From assembly GCF_033568475.1 (NCBI RefSeq), contig NC_133122.1, forward strand, positions 157,287,361-157,351,360: a stretch of 64,000 nucleotides of DNA. Reading direction: 5' to 3'. Under the pieces are notes generated by a model that did not search any database, was not told the DNA's origin, and saw only the letters and a list, made by a program, of their open reading frames with translations. Source of the DNA: Henckelia pumila (Eukaryota; Streptophyta; Magnoliopsida; Lamiales; Gesneriaceae). This document shows positions 35,201 to 47,782 of the stretch, one piece after another. Made by a program: the position numbers and the translations under genes. How positions within the stretch are numbered: the stretch's first letter is position 1; each line of letters begins with the position of its first letter.

Positions 35201-36700
35201 ACTTCAGGTTTTACCTTCAAGCATAAGAAAGGTATGCAGAGTATCCAGATGTTTGCGATATTATCTGAGCCAGCCTTGTACTCGCGGATCCGAGATGCTC
35301 AGATGTCTGATTCAAAGACCCAGCGTTTAGCTCGTCTAGCTAACGAGGGTAGCTCGTCTGGATTTCATTATCAGTCAGATGGCTTTCTGTGTTTGTCTGG
35401 TAGGCTTGTGGTTCCACATGATGAAGAGTTGCGAGAGGAGATTTTATCTCAGGCACATCGCACTAAGTTGAGTATTCATCCTGGGAGCAACAAGATGTAC
35501 AAGGATCTACGTACTCGTTTCTGGTGGAAGGGAATGAAACGCAGTGTTTATCAGTTTGTTTCGAGATGTTTGGTGTGTCAACAGGTCAAGGCAGAGCACC
35601 GACGACCTGGAGGATTGCTTCACAGTCTGCCTATTCCTGAATGGAAATGGGAGTTTATCACTATGGACTTTGTGACCCATTTGCCGGTATCCCCGAGGAA
35701 CTGTGATGCTATCTGGGTTGTGGTGGACCGACTCACCAAGTCAGCGCATTTCATTGCCTATAGCCGAGAGTACTCTGTGGATCGCATGGCACGGATGTAC
35801 ATTCAGGAGATCGTTCGACTTCATGGAGTGCCTGTGAGCATTGTCAGCGATCGGGACCCCAGGTTTACTTCTAGATTCTGGGGGAGTGTTCAGCGTGCGA
35901 TGGGTACTACTCTCAGTTTGAGTACAGCCTATCATCCGGAGACTGATGGTCAGTCAGAGCGCACTATCCGTACGTTAGAGGATATGCTTAGAGCGTGCGT
36001 CTTGGATTTTGGTTCAGCCTGGCAGGATCATTTGCCGTTGATCGAGTTCGCTTACAACAACAGCTATCACACTAGTATTGGGATGGCACCTTTTGAGGCA
36101 TTGTATGGGCGACGTTGTCGTACTCCACTCTTCTGGGAAGAAGTGGGGGAGAGACAGGCTGAAGGACCGGAGTTTATCCAGCAGACAATAGACATTGTTG
36201 ATCAGATCAAGAAACGGATTAAGACTGCACAGGATCGTCAGGCCAGTTATGCTAATATCAAGTGTAGGCCTTTGCAGTTCGAGGTCGGGGAGAAAGTGTT
36301 TCTGAGAGTGTCACCTTTCCGCAAGATTCTCAGATTTGGCCTTAAGGGCAAGTTGTCTCCCAGATTTATCGGTCCGTTTGAGATCTTGGAGAGTATTGGC
36401 GATTTGGCTTATCGACTAGCTTTGCCACCGCATCTATCCAGCATTCACGACGTGTTCCACGTATCTCTGTTGCGACGGTATATGGCTGATGAATCTCATA
36501 TTCTGCAGCGATCTGAGGTTCAGGTAGACAAGGATTTGACTTATGTTGAGAAACCTCTTCGCATCCTTGATTTTAAGGATAAGGTTTTACGGAACAAAGT
36601 CATTCCTTTGGTTTTAGTTCAGTGGCAGCGCCGAGGCACTGAGGAAGCTACTTGGGAGCTTGAGGACAGGATGCGTAAAGACCATCCTGAGTTGTTTTGA
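32285..36700 (+). CDS. Tekay gag-pol polyprotein with one in-frame TAG
   Basis: One frame from ATG 32285 to TGA 36698, interrupted only by TAG at 32708-32710. Upstream of the stop is the gag core ([19 protein letters not shown], then WWRFTSAPF). Downstream: two zinc-knuckle-like motifs ([13 protein letters not shown] and [14 protein letters not shown], about 33044-33140), protease [12 protein letters not shown] (33355-33390), reverse transcriptase active site FIDDILVYS (about 34364-34390), RNase H ([10 protein letters not shown] near 34803) and integrase HHCC ([16 protein letters not shown], about 35458-35590). The integrase catalytic triad is Asp in ITMDF, Asp in [13 protein letters not shown] and Glu in [14 protein letters not shown] chromodomain-like end includes [11 protein letters not shown] (36640-36672). 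The stop probably arose by C-to-T change of a CAG codon. It might be suppressed at low level, otherwise only truncated gag is made. Confidence 0.95.
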
Positions 36701-36822
36701 TTTCATTCTTTAAGTTGTATTCAGTTGCAAACTCTGTAAACGTTTGATTTGAATAATGAATGTTTCTGATTTCTGTATTTGCGTTCAGTACTTAAGATCT
36801 GATTTCGAGGACGAAATATCTT

Positions 36823-36835
36823 AAGTGGGGGAGAA
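36823..36835 (+). other. Polypurine tract of the young Tekay element
   Basis: AAGTGGGGGAGAA directly precedes the 3' LTR and would prime plus-strand DNA synthesis. It is preceded by 'gatttcgaggacgaaatatc', a phrase shared with Tekay 3' ends elsewhere in the window. Confidence 0.88.
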
Positions 36836-38173
36836 TGTAGTAGCCCGTACCCTAATTGAGTAATTAAAGGATTAATGCTAATTAATTCAATTAGGCATCG
36901 GACGGATCGGAAGCTCCGAAGGGACGATCGGAAGCTCCGATCGGGATCGGAAGCTCCGATGAGGATCGGAGGCACCGATGATATTACGTCATCCATGACG
37001 TGTGGCTGGATCGGAAGCTCCGATCAGGATCGGACGTTCCGATCACCCCTATCCGAAGTCAACAAATGATATTTTGACACGTGGCAGATCAGGATCTTCG
37101 GAAGCTCCGATGGCAGGATCGGACGTTCCGATCGAAGTTCGGACGTTCCGATCGAGGATCGGAGGCTCCGATCGTTGTCTATAAATAGAAGGCCGAGACT
37201 TCATTTCTCCTTGCCAATTCCGGATTTCCTCTCTATTTCTAGTCATATTCGAGTTGTTCTAGCCTTCCTAGGCTTGAACCGGGAGTCGTCTAGGCGTTCG
37301 GTAGTCGTAGCGGATTTGTGCCCAAGTTCTGGAGGCATCGACATCAAAGGGCTAACGACGGACGAAGGTATAGCTTTTGCTTCCTATAAATATTTAGGAG
37401 TATGCAATAGCTTAGTTAAGGCTTTTAGAGCACTGTAATGATAGTAGTATCATTTCGCTATGTAGGCGGACTTTAGGCTTGGGCTTAGAGCTGGTAGTGC
37501 CTACCGGGTATTTGAGGTACGAAAGTACTGTTCGAGATATCCTGACTGAGTATGCATGTATTATGTGACTGCATGATTTATATGCCATGATATTATGCTG
37601 CATTCATTTGCATCTTGCTGTATCTCCTTCGAGATGTCTGTAGTAGGGTTGTACCCTATCCTGTTAGTGGATGGACTTCCATCGATTTGGGTCCGGCGTA
37701 TCCACAGTTATCTCGGTATGGGAGCCACCTCCTGAAGCGACGGCACAGCGTGCTACATACCAGGGCCCGGTCTGTCTCTGTTATCTGATCCTTGACCTCG
37801 AGTCTATAGGGAGTTCACTTTGCATGCATGTATACTCATACTCTCGCACTGAGCGTTTTATGCTCACGTCTCGTACTCTGTATTTTCTGGACACCCTATT
37901 CCATGGGGCAGGTTTGCGATTGGACGAGGAGGGTGGATCCAGGAGAGGCTAGTCAGTGGTTGGCCAGCTGGAGCTTCGTCTAGGCTTTATTACTGTTGTT
38001 TGGGTTTATACAGCTATTCGATTTGGTTGTATATTATTGGATAATTACAGATTCCTTTACTTGGGATTGTATAATGTTATTGGTTTCCGCAGTTTTATTC
38101 TGATATCTGTTTCTTTAAGTTAATTGCATGCCTAAGTTCTGTTTAGTAGGTGATCCGGGTAAGGGTCACTACA
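36836..38173 (+). repeat. 3' LTR of the young Tekay element
   Basis: Same length and ends as the 5' LTR with four substitutions, and followed by TAATA. Near-identity indicates a recent insertion. Confidence 0.96.
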
Positions 38174-38952
38174 TAATATTCCCATGCAGTCATCATGCAT
38201 ATTGTCTGCGGCATTTGGTGGATAATTTCGTTAAACAGGTTTGTATATGTGCACTAGTTTTAGCATATCAGTATATTTGCACTATTTATATATTTTGTTT
38301 TGGTTATTTGAATGTAGGTCATGCGAAGATACCCACTCCACAACAAAAAACACTGGTCATCTATTTTCAAGAAAGTTGTGTATGCCCCATCAAAGCAAGA
38401 GTTTGAAGAACATATTAACAATATAATAACATCAATGCCACTTGCTAGAGAGTTTATAGTCAATTCATGTCCCCAAAGTTGGGCAAATGCATGGTTTCCG
38501 GGAAAGTGTTGGGGTGTGATAAATAATAACATGGCCGAGTGTTGGAATAATTGGGTGAAACCAGCCCGATATCTCCCTATTGTGGCCATGGTAGACCATA
38601 TTTGCATTCAAATTATGGAAATGATGCACGAACGACGTGAAGCAACAATGGTGATGATTAAAAAATTGAGTCCATCAAAGGAGAATTTTCTTGCAAAGAC
38701 ATATGCCCAATATCGCAGCTTGAAAGTGCGTAAAGCAAGTGGCTTGAGTTTTGAGGTTGTGGACGGGGATAAATCATTTGTTGTTGATTTGTCTGCTATG
38801 ACTTGTTCGTGCAGAGGTTAACAGATTAATAGTCTTCCATGCAAGCATGCATGTGCCGCAATAGAATCAAAATCATTGTATTTATATTATTTTTGCGACA
38901 AATACTTTAAGATAGAGTTCTATCGTGAAGCTTATAGAGGAATCTTAAATCC
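38174..38952 (+). pseudogene. MULE transposase exons 2 (end) and 3: CX2H motif, catalytic Glu, SWIM finger
   Basis: After the Tekay element the reading resumes in frame: FPCSHHAYCLRHLVDNFVKQ to 38238. An intron with GT at 38239 and AG at 38316-38317 follows, then exon 3 from 38318. Exon 3 includes CPQSWANAWFPGKCWG and NNNMAECWNNWVKPAR with the probable catalytic Glu, then the SWIM-type zinc finger CSCRG followed by LPCKHACAAI. A TAA at 38819 interrupts the finger. The exon is cut at 38952 by a solo LTR. Confidence 0.92.
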
Positions 38953-40415
38953 TGTAGTAACCCGGAAACTATTTTAAGATAATAATATGTTAAACATGAT
39001 TAAGGGTTGGTAATTGATCTATTTCGGAGTGTTATTGGACTTCGGAAGAGGAATTTGGGCTTTTGACTTTGGGCCAGATCGGAAGCTCCGATCCCAGTTC
39101 GGAAGCTCCGATCCTGACCACTTCGGAAGCAGATCGGATGCACGGGGATCGGACGTTCCGATCAGCAACGGAGGTTCCGATCTCAGCCAGCCAGCAATGC
39201 TCGATGACTCAGCCGTGAGTTTTGACAAGTGTTGATCGGGGGTTCGATCGGAAGTTTCGATCCCGGAACGGTGGTTCCGATCCCGACGTGTCGGACATGC
39301 ACAGAATGAGCTGGAATCGGAAGCTCCGATCCCGAGATCGGTGGTTCCGATCGTTGCCGAGATTTTGGCTATAAATAGGGCTCATTTGCTTCAGTTTTGA
39401 AATACGAATTCCCGCGTTTCCTTCTTCAGTTATATAGTGTGAGATATACACTTGAGGGCCCTATCGGTTAATAGTGAGGTTCTGAAATAACCACGGTGAG
39501 GTTATAGTCATTCAGGACTAGCGACTCCAAAGGGCTAACTACGGACGAAGGTATGGTCCGGGAATCTATTTAATTTTTGGGAGTACTTATTAGCTTAGTT
39601 AAGACTTATAGAATTTATGTAGTGATACGGTGAACTTTTGAATATAGGCTTGGAACCTAGGATCTATTATACTTGAACTAGCCTAGAGGTACGTACACAT
39701 TGACTGAGATTGCCAGCGAGTATACATGTTTATATGTTGCATTTATTTGGCATTATTATATGGCATGAGATATGATTTACCGTTTTCTATATTCATATGT
39801 CATGTGCATATACACGTTGAGCCTATACCTTGTTATACCTGACTATAGAGCCGCTCAGCTCTATACTCGATAATCTGTCACTGAGAGTACCGCGACGGCG
39901 GGGGCATTTATGTCTGTCTACTCTGGTGTACTAGATGAGTGTGGTTGCACCCAGAGGTTGATCCGTGCGGTGGCAGCACTCATATGGCGCCGGTTCTGAG
40001 CATGACTTTTCAGATGACCCTGTACCAGTCATCATGTTGCATGCATTATATACATATGTTTACTCATGTCTATGTACTGGGCGTAGCGCTCACGTCCTAG
40101 TTATTATCTTGGACACCCTATTCCATGGGGCAGGTCGCCGGATGGACGGAGCTGGTAGTTCAAGGCAGGACTAGGGAGCAGGAGCTTTGAAAGTTTTTAT
40201 ACAGCACGATTTATTAGCTGTATAATGTTTACTTTTAAGAATTTCGATATGGTTGTATCACTACAGATTTAAGCCTGGATTATATTACTAAGCTGATATG
40301 TAAATTATGGATTATGTTTCCGCACGTTTTTACTCTGTTAAGTATTTTGCTGTATTAAGTTTAATGCATGCTATTAGTTGCCAGTTAGTAGGTGATTCCA
40401 TGCAGGGTCACTACA
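38953..40415 (+). mobile_element. Tekay-type solo LTR, TSD AATCC
   Basis: 1463 bp from TGTAGTAACCCGG to GGGTCACTACA, flanked by AATCC (38948-38952 and 40416-40420). It is the same family as the old element at 16542-23304. A TCGGA-N3-TCCGA motif cluster (about 39078-39355) is followed by the TATA box CTATAAATAGG (about 39370-39380). It was left by recombination between two LTRs of an element inserted in the transposase exon. Confidence 0.95.
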
Positions 40416-40612
40416 AATCCCATCCCTACATTTGAGATGCATGAGTCCAATATTAGTCAATCGTTTGTAATCAATCCTCCCGATGTTCGAAGCCAACCGT
40501 GCCGAAGAAGAACTCAAAGAATACCATCGCAAGTCATACTACGTGTGTCAAAGTGTGGTCGATGTCGCAAGAAAGGCCACAACAGCAGCAGCTGCAAAGA
40601 ACCCATTAACTA
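40416..40612 (+). pseudogene. MULE transposase C-terminus with zinc knuckle
   Basis: Resumes the transposase frame after the solo LTR (NPIPTFEMHES...). It ends with a basic stretch and CGRCRKKGHNSSSCKEPIN before TAG at 40610-40612. The CX2CX4HX4C knuckle is typical of the end of plant MULE transposases. Confidence 0.9.
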
Positions 40613-40967
40613 GTTTTTGCTTTATGGTTTGTTAACTTAGTTGTTAGCTATTTGACTTACCAGTAAAAATCATACAATTATATATTAGTGTCTTGCAAGA
40701 TTATCATTGTTATGAAAAAAATACTAATACATGTTCTAATTTACAGGAAGAGAAGGATGGAAGAACGGAGAATTTGCGACAATAGGCTTAAAAGTGTCCA
40801 CGATCCTGCAAAAGTATTAGCGGTGCATCGTTCCCTTGACATTCTCGTTCTTTTATCATTTTTTGTTCAACTAGAGAGTCATATGTTCTTTTGTGGGATT
40901 GACGAATTTGGACTTTATTTTTGCGAAAGAATATTAGATATAATTTCTGTTGATGTATGAATTTTCA
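40613..40967. other. 3' untranslated region of the transposase gene
   Basis: No coding domain was recognised. An ORF at 40688-40960 has no known motif and probably belongs to the transposase 3' region. Confidence 0.4.
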
Positions 40968-43059
40968 TGTTTTGGACTTATGGAACTATGTATGGTATGG
41001 TATTGCCGAAATTTAAGTGAAAGTGTACCACATACTCATGTTTACTGTACCACAAATTAGCTTATGTTGTACCGTATATTATTTTAAAGTGTACCACATC
41101 ATATATGATATAATACCATAAATTCATGTGGAGTTTTTACCACCTTAATTTACATGATACCAAGAAGCTATCAAATAACAATATAATCAGTACATGTATT
41201 AAATAAAAATATCACGTAATCATATCAAATAAGATAATACAGAATAAGTTGTAGTTTCTCCATTTGTTACAATTTAATAAGTTATCAATGGCTATTTTAT
41301 CACTTAATCTTGTGATATATTTCAAAAATTCAAATATTTTTATCATTTAGTATTATTTTCCAACGAGAGCGCTAGAAATTATGCGCGTGAAAATTATTTG
41401 AACATTGTTAATAGAAATGGTATGGTAGCATATGTTTTGGACTTATGGAACTATGTATGGTATGGTATTGCTGAAATTTAAGTGAAAGTGTGCCACATCC
41501 ATATGTTTACTATACCACAAAATAGCTTATGTTGTACCGTATCCTATTTTAAAGTATACCACATAATATATGATATAGTACCACAAATTCATGTGGAGTT
41601 TTTACCACCTTAACTTACATGATACCAAGATGCTATCAAATAACAATATAATAGGTACATGTATTAAATATAAATGTCACGTAATCATATCAAATAAGAT
41701 AATATAGACTAAGTTGTATTTTTTCCACTTGTTACAATTTAACAAGTTATCAATGGCTATTTTATCACTTAATCTTGTGATATATTTCAAAAATTCAAAC
41801 ATTTTTATCATTTAGTATTATTTTTCAACGAGAGTGCTAGAAAGTATGTGCGTGCAAATTATTTGAACATTGTTAATAGAAATGGTATGGTAGCATATGT
41901 TTTGGACTTATGGAACCATGTAGGGTACGGTATTGCCAAAATTTAAGTGAAAGTATACCATATCCATATGTTTAATGTATCACAAATTAGCTTATGTTGT
42001 ACCGTATCTTATTTTAAAGTACAACACATAATATATGATATAGTACCACAAATTCATGTGGAGTTTTTAACACCTTAACTTAAAAGAGTATGACATCCTT
42101 GTGTTTACTGTACCACATATCACTCTTGTTTTGTACTGTATGTTATGTTAAAGTGTACCACGTAATGTATGATATAGTACAATAAATTCATATGGTACCG
42201 TATCTTATTTTAAAAGTATATGTAGAAATGTGAAAATTATTTAAACATTGTTAATAGAAATGGTATGGTAGCATATGTTTTGGACTTATGGAACTATATA
42301 TGATATGGTATTGCTAAAATTTAAGTGAAAGTGTACCACATCCGTATGTTTACTGTACCACAAAATAGCTTATGTTGTACCATATCGTATTTTAACGTAT
42401 ACCACATAATATATGATATAGTACCACAAATTCATGTGGAGTTTTTACCACCTTAACTTACATGATACCAAGATGCTATCAAATAACAATATAATAGGTA
42501 CATGTATTAAATATAAATGTCACGTAATCATATCAAATAAGATAATATAGACTATGTTGTAGTTTCTCCACTTGTTATAATTTAACAAGTTATCAATGGC
42601 TATTTTATCACTTAATCTTGTGATATATTTCAAAAATTCAAATATTTTTATCATTCAGTATTATTTTCCAACGAGAGAGCTAGAATTTATGCGCGTGAAA
42701 ATTATTTGAACATTGTTAATAGAAATGGTATGGTAGCATATGTTTTCTTAAAAGGGTTGACCCTGAAGGGGACCCCATTCCACATGAGTCAGAGGCCCAT
42801 TGGCTCATGCGGAGGGTAAATCGAGGGATGTGCACAAGCAGCAAGGACCTGAAGGAGGGAGCACATGACCCAATCCCCAGAGCATTCCCCATAATATTTT
42901 CAGCAGAGAATATGCTCCACACGAGGATCGAACCCGCAACGCTGGAGAATTTCTTTCCACGTCACCTCAGGCCTTACCAACTCGCCTATGCCCCTGTGGG
43001 CATGGTAGCATATGTTTTGGTCTTATGGAACTATGTATGGTATGGTATTGCCGAAATTT
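40968..43059 (+). repeat. 465-bp tandem repeat array, left part
   Basis: Units beginning TGTTTTGGACTTATGGAAC start at 40968, 41433, 41898, 42276 and 42741, giving spacings of 465, 465, 378 and 465 bp. Each unit carries recurring 'gtaccaca' phrases and a GAGAGCGCTAGAAATTATGCG block. The short unit holds a variant block (about 42095-42200) that recurs at the right end of the array (51135-51215). A SINE lies in the fifth unit, and the CACTA element interrupts the array at 43060. It is AT-rich and non-coding. Confidence 0.93.
42747..43001 (-). mobile_element. tRNA-derived SINE, copy 2, 17-bp TSD
   Basis: A 255-bp member of the same family as 16128-16375, in the opposite orientation. Reading the minus strand, the A-box-like GGCGAGTTGGTAAGGC and B-box GGTTCGATCC are conserved and the 3' end reads GGGTCAACCCTTTTAAG. 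The direct repeat ATGGTAGCATATGTTTT flanks it (42730-42746, 43002-43018). It is inserted into one unit of the 465-bp array. Confidence 0.92.
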
Positions 43060-43074
43060 CACTAGTAGAAAAAT

Positions 43075-43570
43075 CGCGTAAGACTTCGGTTAATAACCGA
43101 AGTCGTAGGAACTTAATTACCAAAGTAGTGTCACGTGAAGTAATAGGGTACTTTTTTACTTCGCTGAATCGCCGAAGTCTTATACCTTAAATTACCGAAG
43201 TCTTTGGTCATTTTTTTGAGGCAGAATTGGACCGGTGCCGAAGTAAAAACATATATTTTACTTCGCTCATTTCATAAGTTACGAAGTCAAACATATTCTT
43301 ATACTTCGGTAATTAATGAATTTAATGAAGTAACAACTATGATTATACTTCGGTTCGTATACGAAGTGAAATATTGTGTTTTACTTCGTTAATTTCTTTT
43401 ATCACCGAAGTAAAATGCATTCTTCTACTTCGTCTATTAATGAAATTGCCGAAGTAATAGAATTTGTTTTACTTCGATATTTTGATTAATATACGAAGTA
43501 GTAGATAATGATTTACTTTCATATTTGTCGATTACTAAAATTGCCGGAGAAATAGAATACATATGATTGC
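43075..43570. repeat. CACTA left subterminal repeats
   Basis: At least a dozen ACTTCGG / CCGAAGT heptamers, often paired as ACTTCGGTxAT...ACCGAAGT, spaced about 20-50 bp. The right subterminal zone (49670-49890) repeats the motif. They are the likely transposase-binding sites. Confidence 0.85.
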
Positions 43571-44821
43571 AGCATTTAAATCAATGATGAAGTAAATTCT
43601 TCGATTAACTAAGTTGATACTAAAATTGCCGAATTAATAGAATACACTTCTTGTAAATTAAAATTTAGGTACAATAATTTCATAAATATATTTTTGAAAC
43701 TTAAAATACACTAATAATAAATTCATCCCAAAACGACAAGCATACATAAGTCAACAAGTCTATCCACTAAAATAATACGAAATTATATGCACATATCCAC
43801 ACGTACTTTCTCAAAACTAAACGTGTACACATACACACGTATTTCCTCAAAAGAAATTATTATCCCAACATGAATGACATATTTATGCACCTACATGAGA
43901 GTAGACAAATTCACTTCATTGACTTCTAACTTCGTCAAATTGTTATTGACTGTAACACTGATTCTTGACGCATCCTGCAAACTGAAATTCAAAAAAATAT
44001 AGGGATGTCACGGTAAACCAACAAGGCAGAAGTTGCAAACTGAAATCCAAAACAAAGAATAAGCAATAACCTATTTGGTATGCATGCTGACATGTATGAT
44101 CATCTTGTTATGGGTTTTAAAACTTGCCACAAAAATTGTTGTTCAAGATCATCTTTGCTGCCAAGATCAGTTCTCAGCAATTCAAATTTTGAGGATACCA
44201 GAATTTAGCAGAATTGTGTTAGCATATGATGCCCAATTTATCAAGCCAAGCCAAATACAATTCATACACTGTTGAAATTAAATGATATACTTTAAAATAG
44301 ACTAGGTAGGGCCACCATAATTCTTGAGGTATTAAGTCATCGTAATCAAGGCAGACAACTAACCTACATGGCGTATGAAAAAGGAAGCCTAAACCAAACC
44401 AAAAATGTATCACAGTAAAAAAAAATTGCCCCTAAACCAAGACAGAAACAAAATCATAGGAAGACAACTATACCATTTGGCATACGAATCAGGAAGCCTA
44501 AATAAAACTAAAAAAGGATAGCAGTAAAGCAAAATACCTAAATATTTACAAGTTTTACGTTGCTCGAACTTACGTGACAACACACTTTGATACAAAACTA
44601 AGCGTAGAAGTTGAGTATGTTGTATGCACTAAAGTTCAGTAAAATAATGACGGGAAACCATACATACAGACATCATTAACAGTAAAAAAAATTGTAATGA
44701 AGATTCAAACCTATATGATGGGCGAGTCGAAGAGCTGAACAATTTTTTTTTTACCACCCTTAAGTGAATGTTACGATCTGATACAGCAATACCGAAGTAG
44801 TCCTAAAAATATGATATAAAC
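43571..44821. other. CACTA interior, no gene recognised
   Basis: AT-rich sequence between the left subterminal repeats and the hAT MITE. Short ORFs show no domain. It may be intron or untranslated sequence of captured DNA. Confidence 0.4.
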
Positions 44822-45397
44822 CAATGTTTTTGGAACCGGACCGGACCGACCGGTTCGACCGGTTCGACCGGGAACCGGTCGGTTCTCCGGTCCGGACCAA
44901 CTCCAAAAACCGAAAAATTGGTCCAACCGGTCAAAACCGGTCAAGAACCGGTTGGACCGGCCAAGAACCGGAAAACCGGTTCAACCGGTTGAACCGGTTT
45001 TCCGAATTTTTTTTTTTTTTTTAAAAATTTAAGATTTTTTTTATTTTTAAAACTTTAAATTTATTATTTATATATATATATATACATTATTATTTAGAAT
45101 TTTTTCTTTATTTAAAAAATTATTTTAATAATTATTGTTTTTTAAAATTTAAATAATTTATAATTATAATTGTTATTTTGAATATATTTAAATGTTTAGT
45201 TTTCAAAATATGTTAAATATGTATTTTTTGTCTATTTATATAATTTTTGAGTTTTTAAAATTTAAAATATATTATTTATTATATTAAATTATATAAACGG
45301 TTTTCCGGTTCGACCGCCCGGTTAAAACGGTCCGACCGGTTGGATCGTTTTTTCTAGGTAAACCGGTTCGATCACCGATCCGGTTATAAAAACACTG
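44822..45397. mobile_element. hAT-type MITE rich in CCGGTT, 8-bp TSD
   Basis: A 576-bp element with ends CAATGTTTTTGGAACCGGA and (inverted) CAGTGTTTTTATAACCGGA, flanked by the 8-bp duplication ATATAAAC (44814-44821, 45398-45405). The outer zones are dense in GAACCGGTT/ACCGGTC motifs and the centre is almost pure AT. The 8-bp duplication and CA(R)TGTTTTT ends place it with hAT elements. Non-coding; the ORF at 44824 is a by-product of the repeats. Confidence 0.9.
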
Positions 45398-45405
45398 ATA
45401 TAAAC

Positions 45406-46541
45406 ATAAGATAGTTAAAATCTATTCAATTTGCGGCAAATGTATTAAAAGTGGAGGGTGGCATAATTAGGAGATCTTCATATATGAAAAATAAAGCATA
45501 AATTAGGTGCTTTCAATTGCATTGATGAACACTGACATATATTGTAATTTGCAGAAAGTCATAGATAAAAAATACAGTTCAAGCAGATAGAATGACCTGG
45601 TTACTATCATCTTCCTTTTGAAGTTTTTTTTTTTAGTTACAATGGGTTTTTTTTTTATTTCATCTTTGTAGCTACGTGATTATTATTTCAAGTTGGATTT
45701 GCACCTAATAAGAATGACGAAAGTCGAAGAAGCTTATGGAGGTAGAAATAGCAAAGAAAAAGGTTGTGGTGAGATAAAAGTTAAAGGAAATTAGTAGTTT
45801 TACATTGGACATGAAACATATTCTCATATAAGTCTATGGTGTATCAGCTGAGATTTTTATGTTTAAGAGAAATTAATTACAACCATTGAAAAACTTGACA
45901 AATTTTAGATCAATAATAACATGGAATTAATGAATGTCGATTTCTGAGCTGTTACTTTTAACCATCTTGCTATATGTGATTTTACAACTTTAAAGAATTT
46001 ATCTATGCAGTGATTAAAATTTAAAACCAAATTATGCACCTATATTTATTTAACTTATTTCTACTGTTATGACTTTGGAGAAAACAAATTTTCAATGAAT
46101 AAGAATATTGAGATGATGATAGTTTCATATATTAAATCCATACTTGAAATTTCATGCATTTGCATTATAAGTATTTGAATAATAGTAGTGTTATACACGA
46201 AATTTACAGATAAAGTGGATGTAATTATAAGTGTTTGAAATGAATTGGAAAAAAATCAAGAAAAAGATGATTTAATTAATTAATGCTAAAAACATTTATA
46301 TTTAGTGAGGTAATTCTTAGAAGTATTTCATTAAAGCAATCAAACAACATTTATACTTACTTTGGCAACAGCCTCATGGGGTTCCAATATTTTTTTGTAG
46401 GAACAACAGAATGCGAAAAAAAGGTAAAAGTTGGCCAGAAATTTCTTCGCATGAAAAAATGAAAAGTAACAGATGAATAATGTAAACCGGGTCGACATAA
46501 TTAAAGCTTTCATAATCCAATACACCAAGGCAAGTCAAAAC

Positions 46542-46591
<50 letters not shown>

Positions 46592-47782
46592 AATCGGCTG
46601 ACCAATAACTATACAATTTCTTATGATACAATTCGTCCATGGTGATGGGAAGAGGGCAGGAGGTGCTTTTGAAATTTCAATTGTTAATGCAGCAAGAAGA
46701 TCATTCAAGGCTGGAAAAGCACTCAAAAAATTTCTTAAAAACAATATACATATGAGTCTATGACCCAGCGGCTGACACAAAAAATTCAAAATGAAAGTGA
46801 ATATACATATCAAGTGTGAGCCTGAGTTACATACTCCCAAGTCACATGATCAATTTCCTTTTCGCCATAATTTCTATTGTCCCCTCTCTTCTAATCCAAA
46901 ATTTCATGACCAACAAGGCCTTAATATTTTCTCCAGTGTCAGATTAAGCTAATAGCACTTGCATCTTTTTTTTTTCCGAAACCAACTCAGTGGAGAACAT
47001 TTCAGAACTTGTAAGTGTTTGGTCATATTCAATGGTTAAAATGGGCCGCAACAGACCTAGTCATATTCAATGGTTAAAATGGGCCGCAACAGACCTAGTG
47101 CACAAAACAGAGCAGCAAAGTTCAAACGTTCATAGATTTGTGTCATTCATTTAGGTCTTCGAAGACTTAAAAAAGCGTACATATTTGAAAATATTTCTTT
47201 TTTCAACTCTCCCCTAAAATATGTTATATATAAAAACATAAATCACATACACAACATATGGAAGAAAACCAGAAGATCAAAAATCGTTTTAAACAAAACA
47301 AAACACAAATCTGAAGACATAAATCACGTTTCAGAGAGAACCAAACATAGATCTAAGAACATAGATCATGTTGTACAATATGTAGCAACGAAGAAGAGGG
47401 AAAAAATGCAGTGTAAACCAAACAAAACGCAGATCTAAAAACATAGATACCTTTTGCACTTGGATGTTTTGCTTTTCTCAACACAAAGCTCATTTCACGA
47501 TTGAGTGTAGATGGAATTATCTGCTTCAGTCACCAGGAAAACACAAATCAAACATTATTTAGGCTTTCATCGAATCAGCAGTAAGAAAGTGGGGTCTTAG
47601 GATTGGGAAACTTCAATCTCGAGCTATTTTTTTTTTTTGTTGTTTTGTTTTGGTTTTTTTAATTTTTTCCAATTATCCAACTATAGCTTGGTTTCAAAAG
47701 TGTCTTAATAATTATATATCTCCCAAAATATTTATGGGTCATACTCATAAAGAAATTCTAATACATGTCTGCTATATTTTAC
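45406..47782. other. CACTA interior, no gene recognised
   Basis: AT-rich DNA with an (ATT)n microsatellite at about 46541-46588 and a direct duplication of 'tcatattcaatggttaaaatg...gacctagt' (about 47026-47062 and 47063-47098). It could include 3' parts of the captured gene, but no exon was recognised. Confidence 0.4.

Larger units (their letters stand above)
30882..38173 (+). mobile_element. Young, nearly intact Tekay chromovirus, TSD TAATA
   Basis: A 7292-bp Ty3/gypsy element. LTRs at 30882-32219 and 36836-38173 are both 1338 bp and differ at only four positions that I can see, all substitutions. The 5-bp duplication is TAATA (30877-30881, 38174-38178). The primer-binding site is TGGTATCAGAGC at 32224-32235 and the purine tract AAGTGGGGGAGAA at 36823-36835. 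It carries a single gag-pol frame of 1472 codons, broken only by one TAG. It is inserted in the transposase coding exon of the MULE. Confidence 0.97.
24688..40612 (+). pseudogene. MULE transposase gene, split by three LTR insertions
   Basis: Pieces in order: 24688-24985 plus exon end 29615-29624, 29949-30881, 38174-38238, 38318-38952 and 40416-40612. Domains in order: an N-terminal region, the MuDR-type zinc-binding domain (30049-30330), a DDE core, the CX2H-type segment SHHAYCLRH, a SWIM zinc finger (CSCRG ... LPCKHACAAI) and a C-terminal CX2CX4HX4C knuckle (CGRCRKKGHNSSSC). Candidate catalytic residues remain: Asp in LDGTDIKNKYKG, Asp in FSDRHPRI, and Glu in NNNMAECWNNW. The reading continues in frame across the insertions at 30882 and 38953 once one target duplication is removed. 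Stops at 30037, 30493 and 38819 and frameshifts near 24890 and 30610 disable it. Confidence 0.9.
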
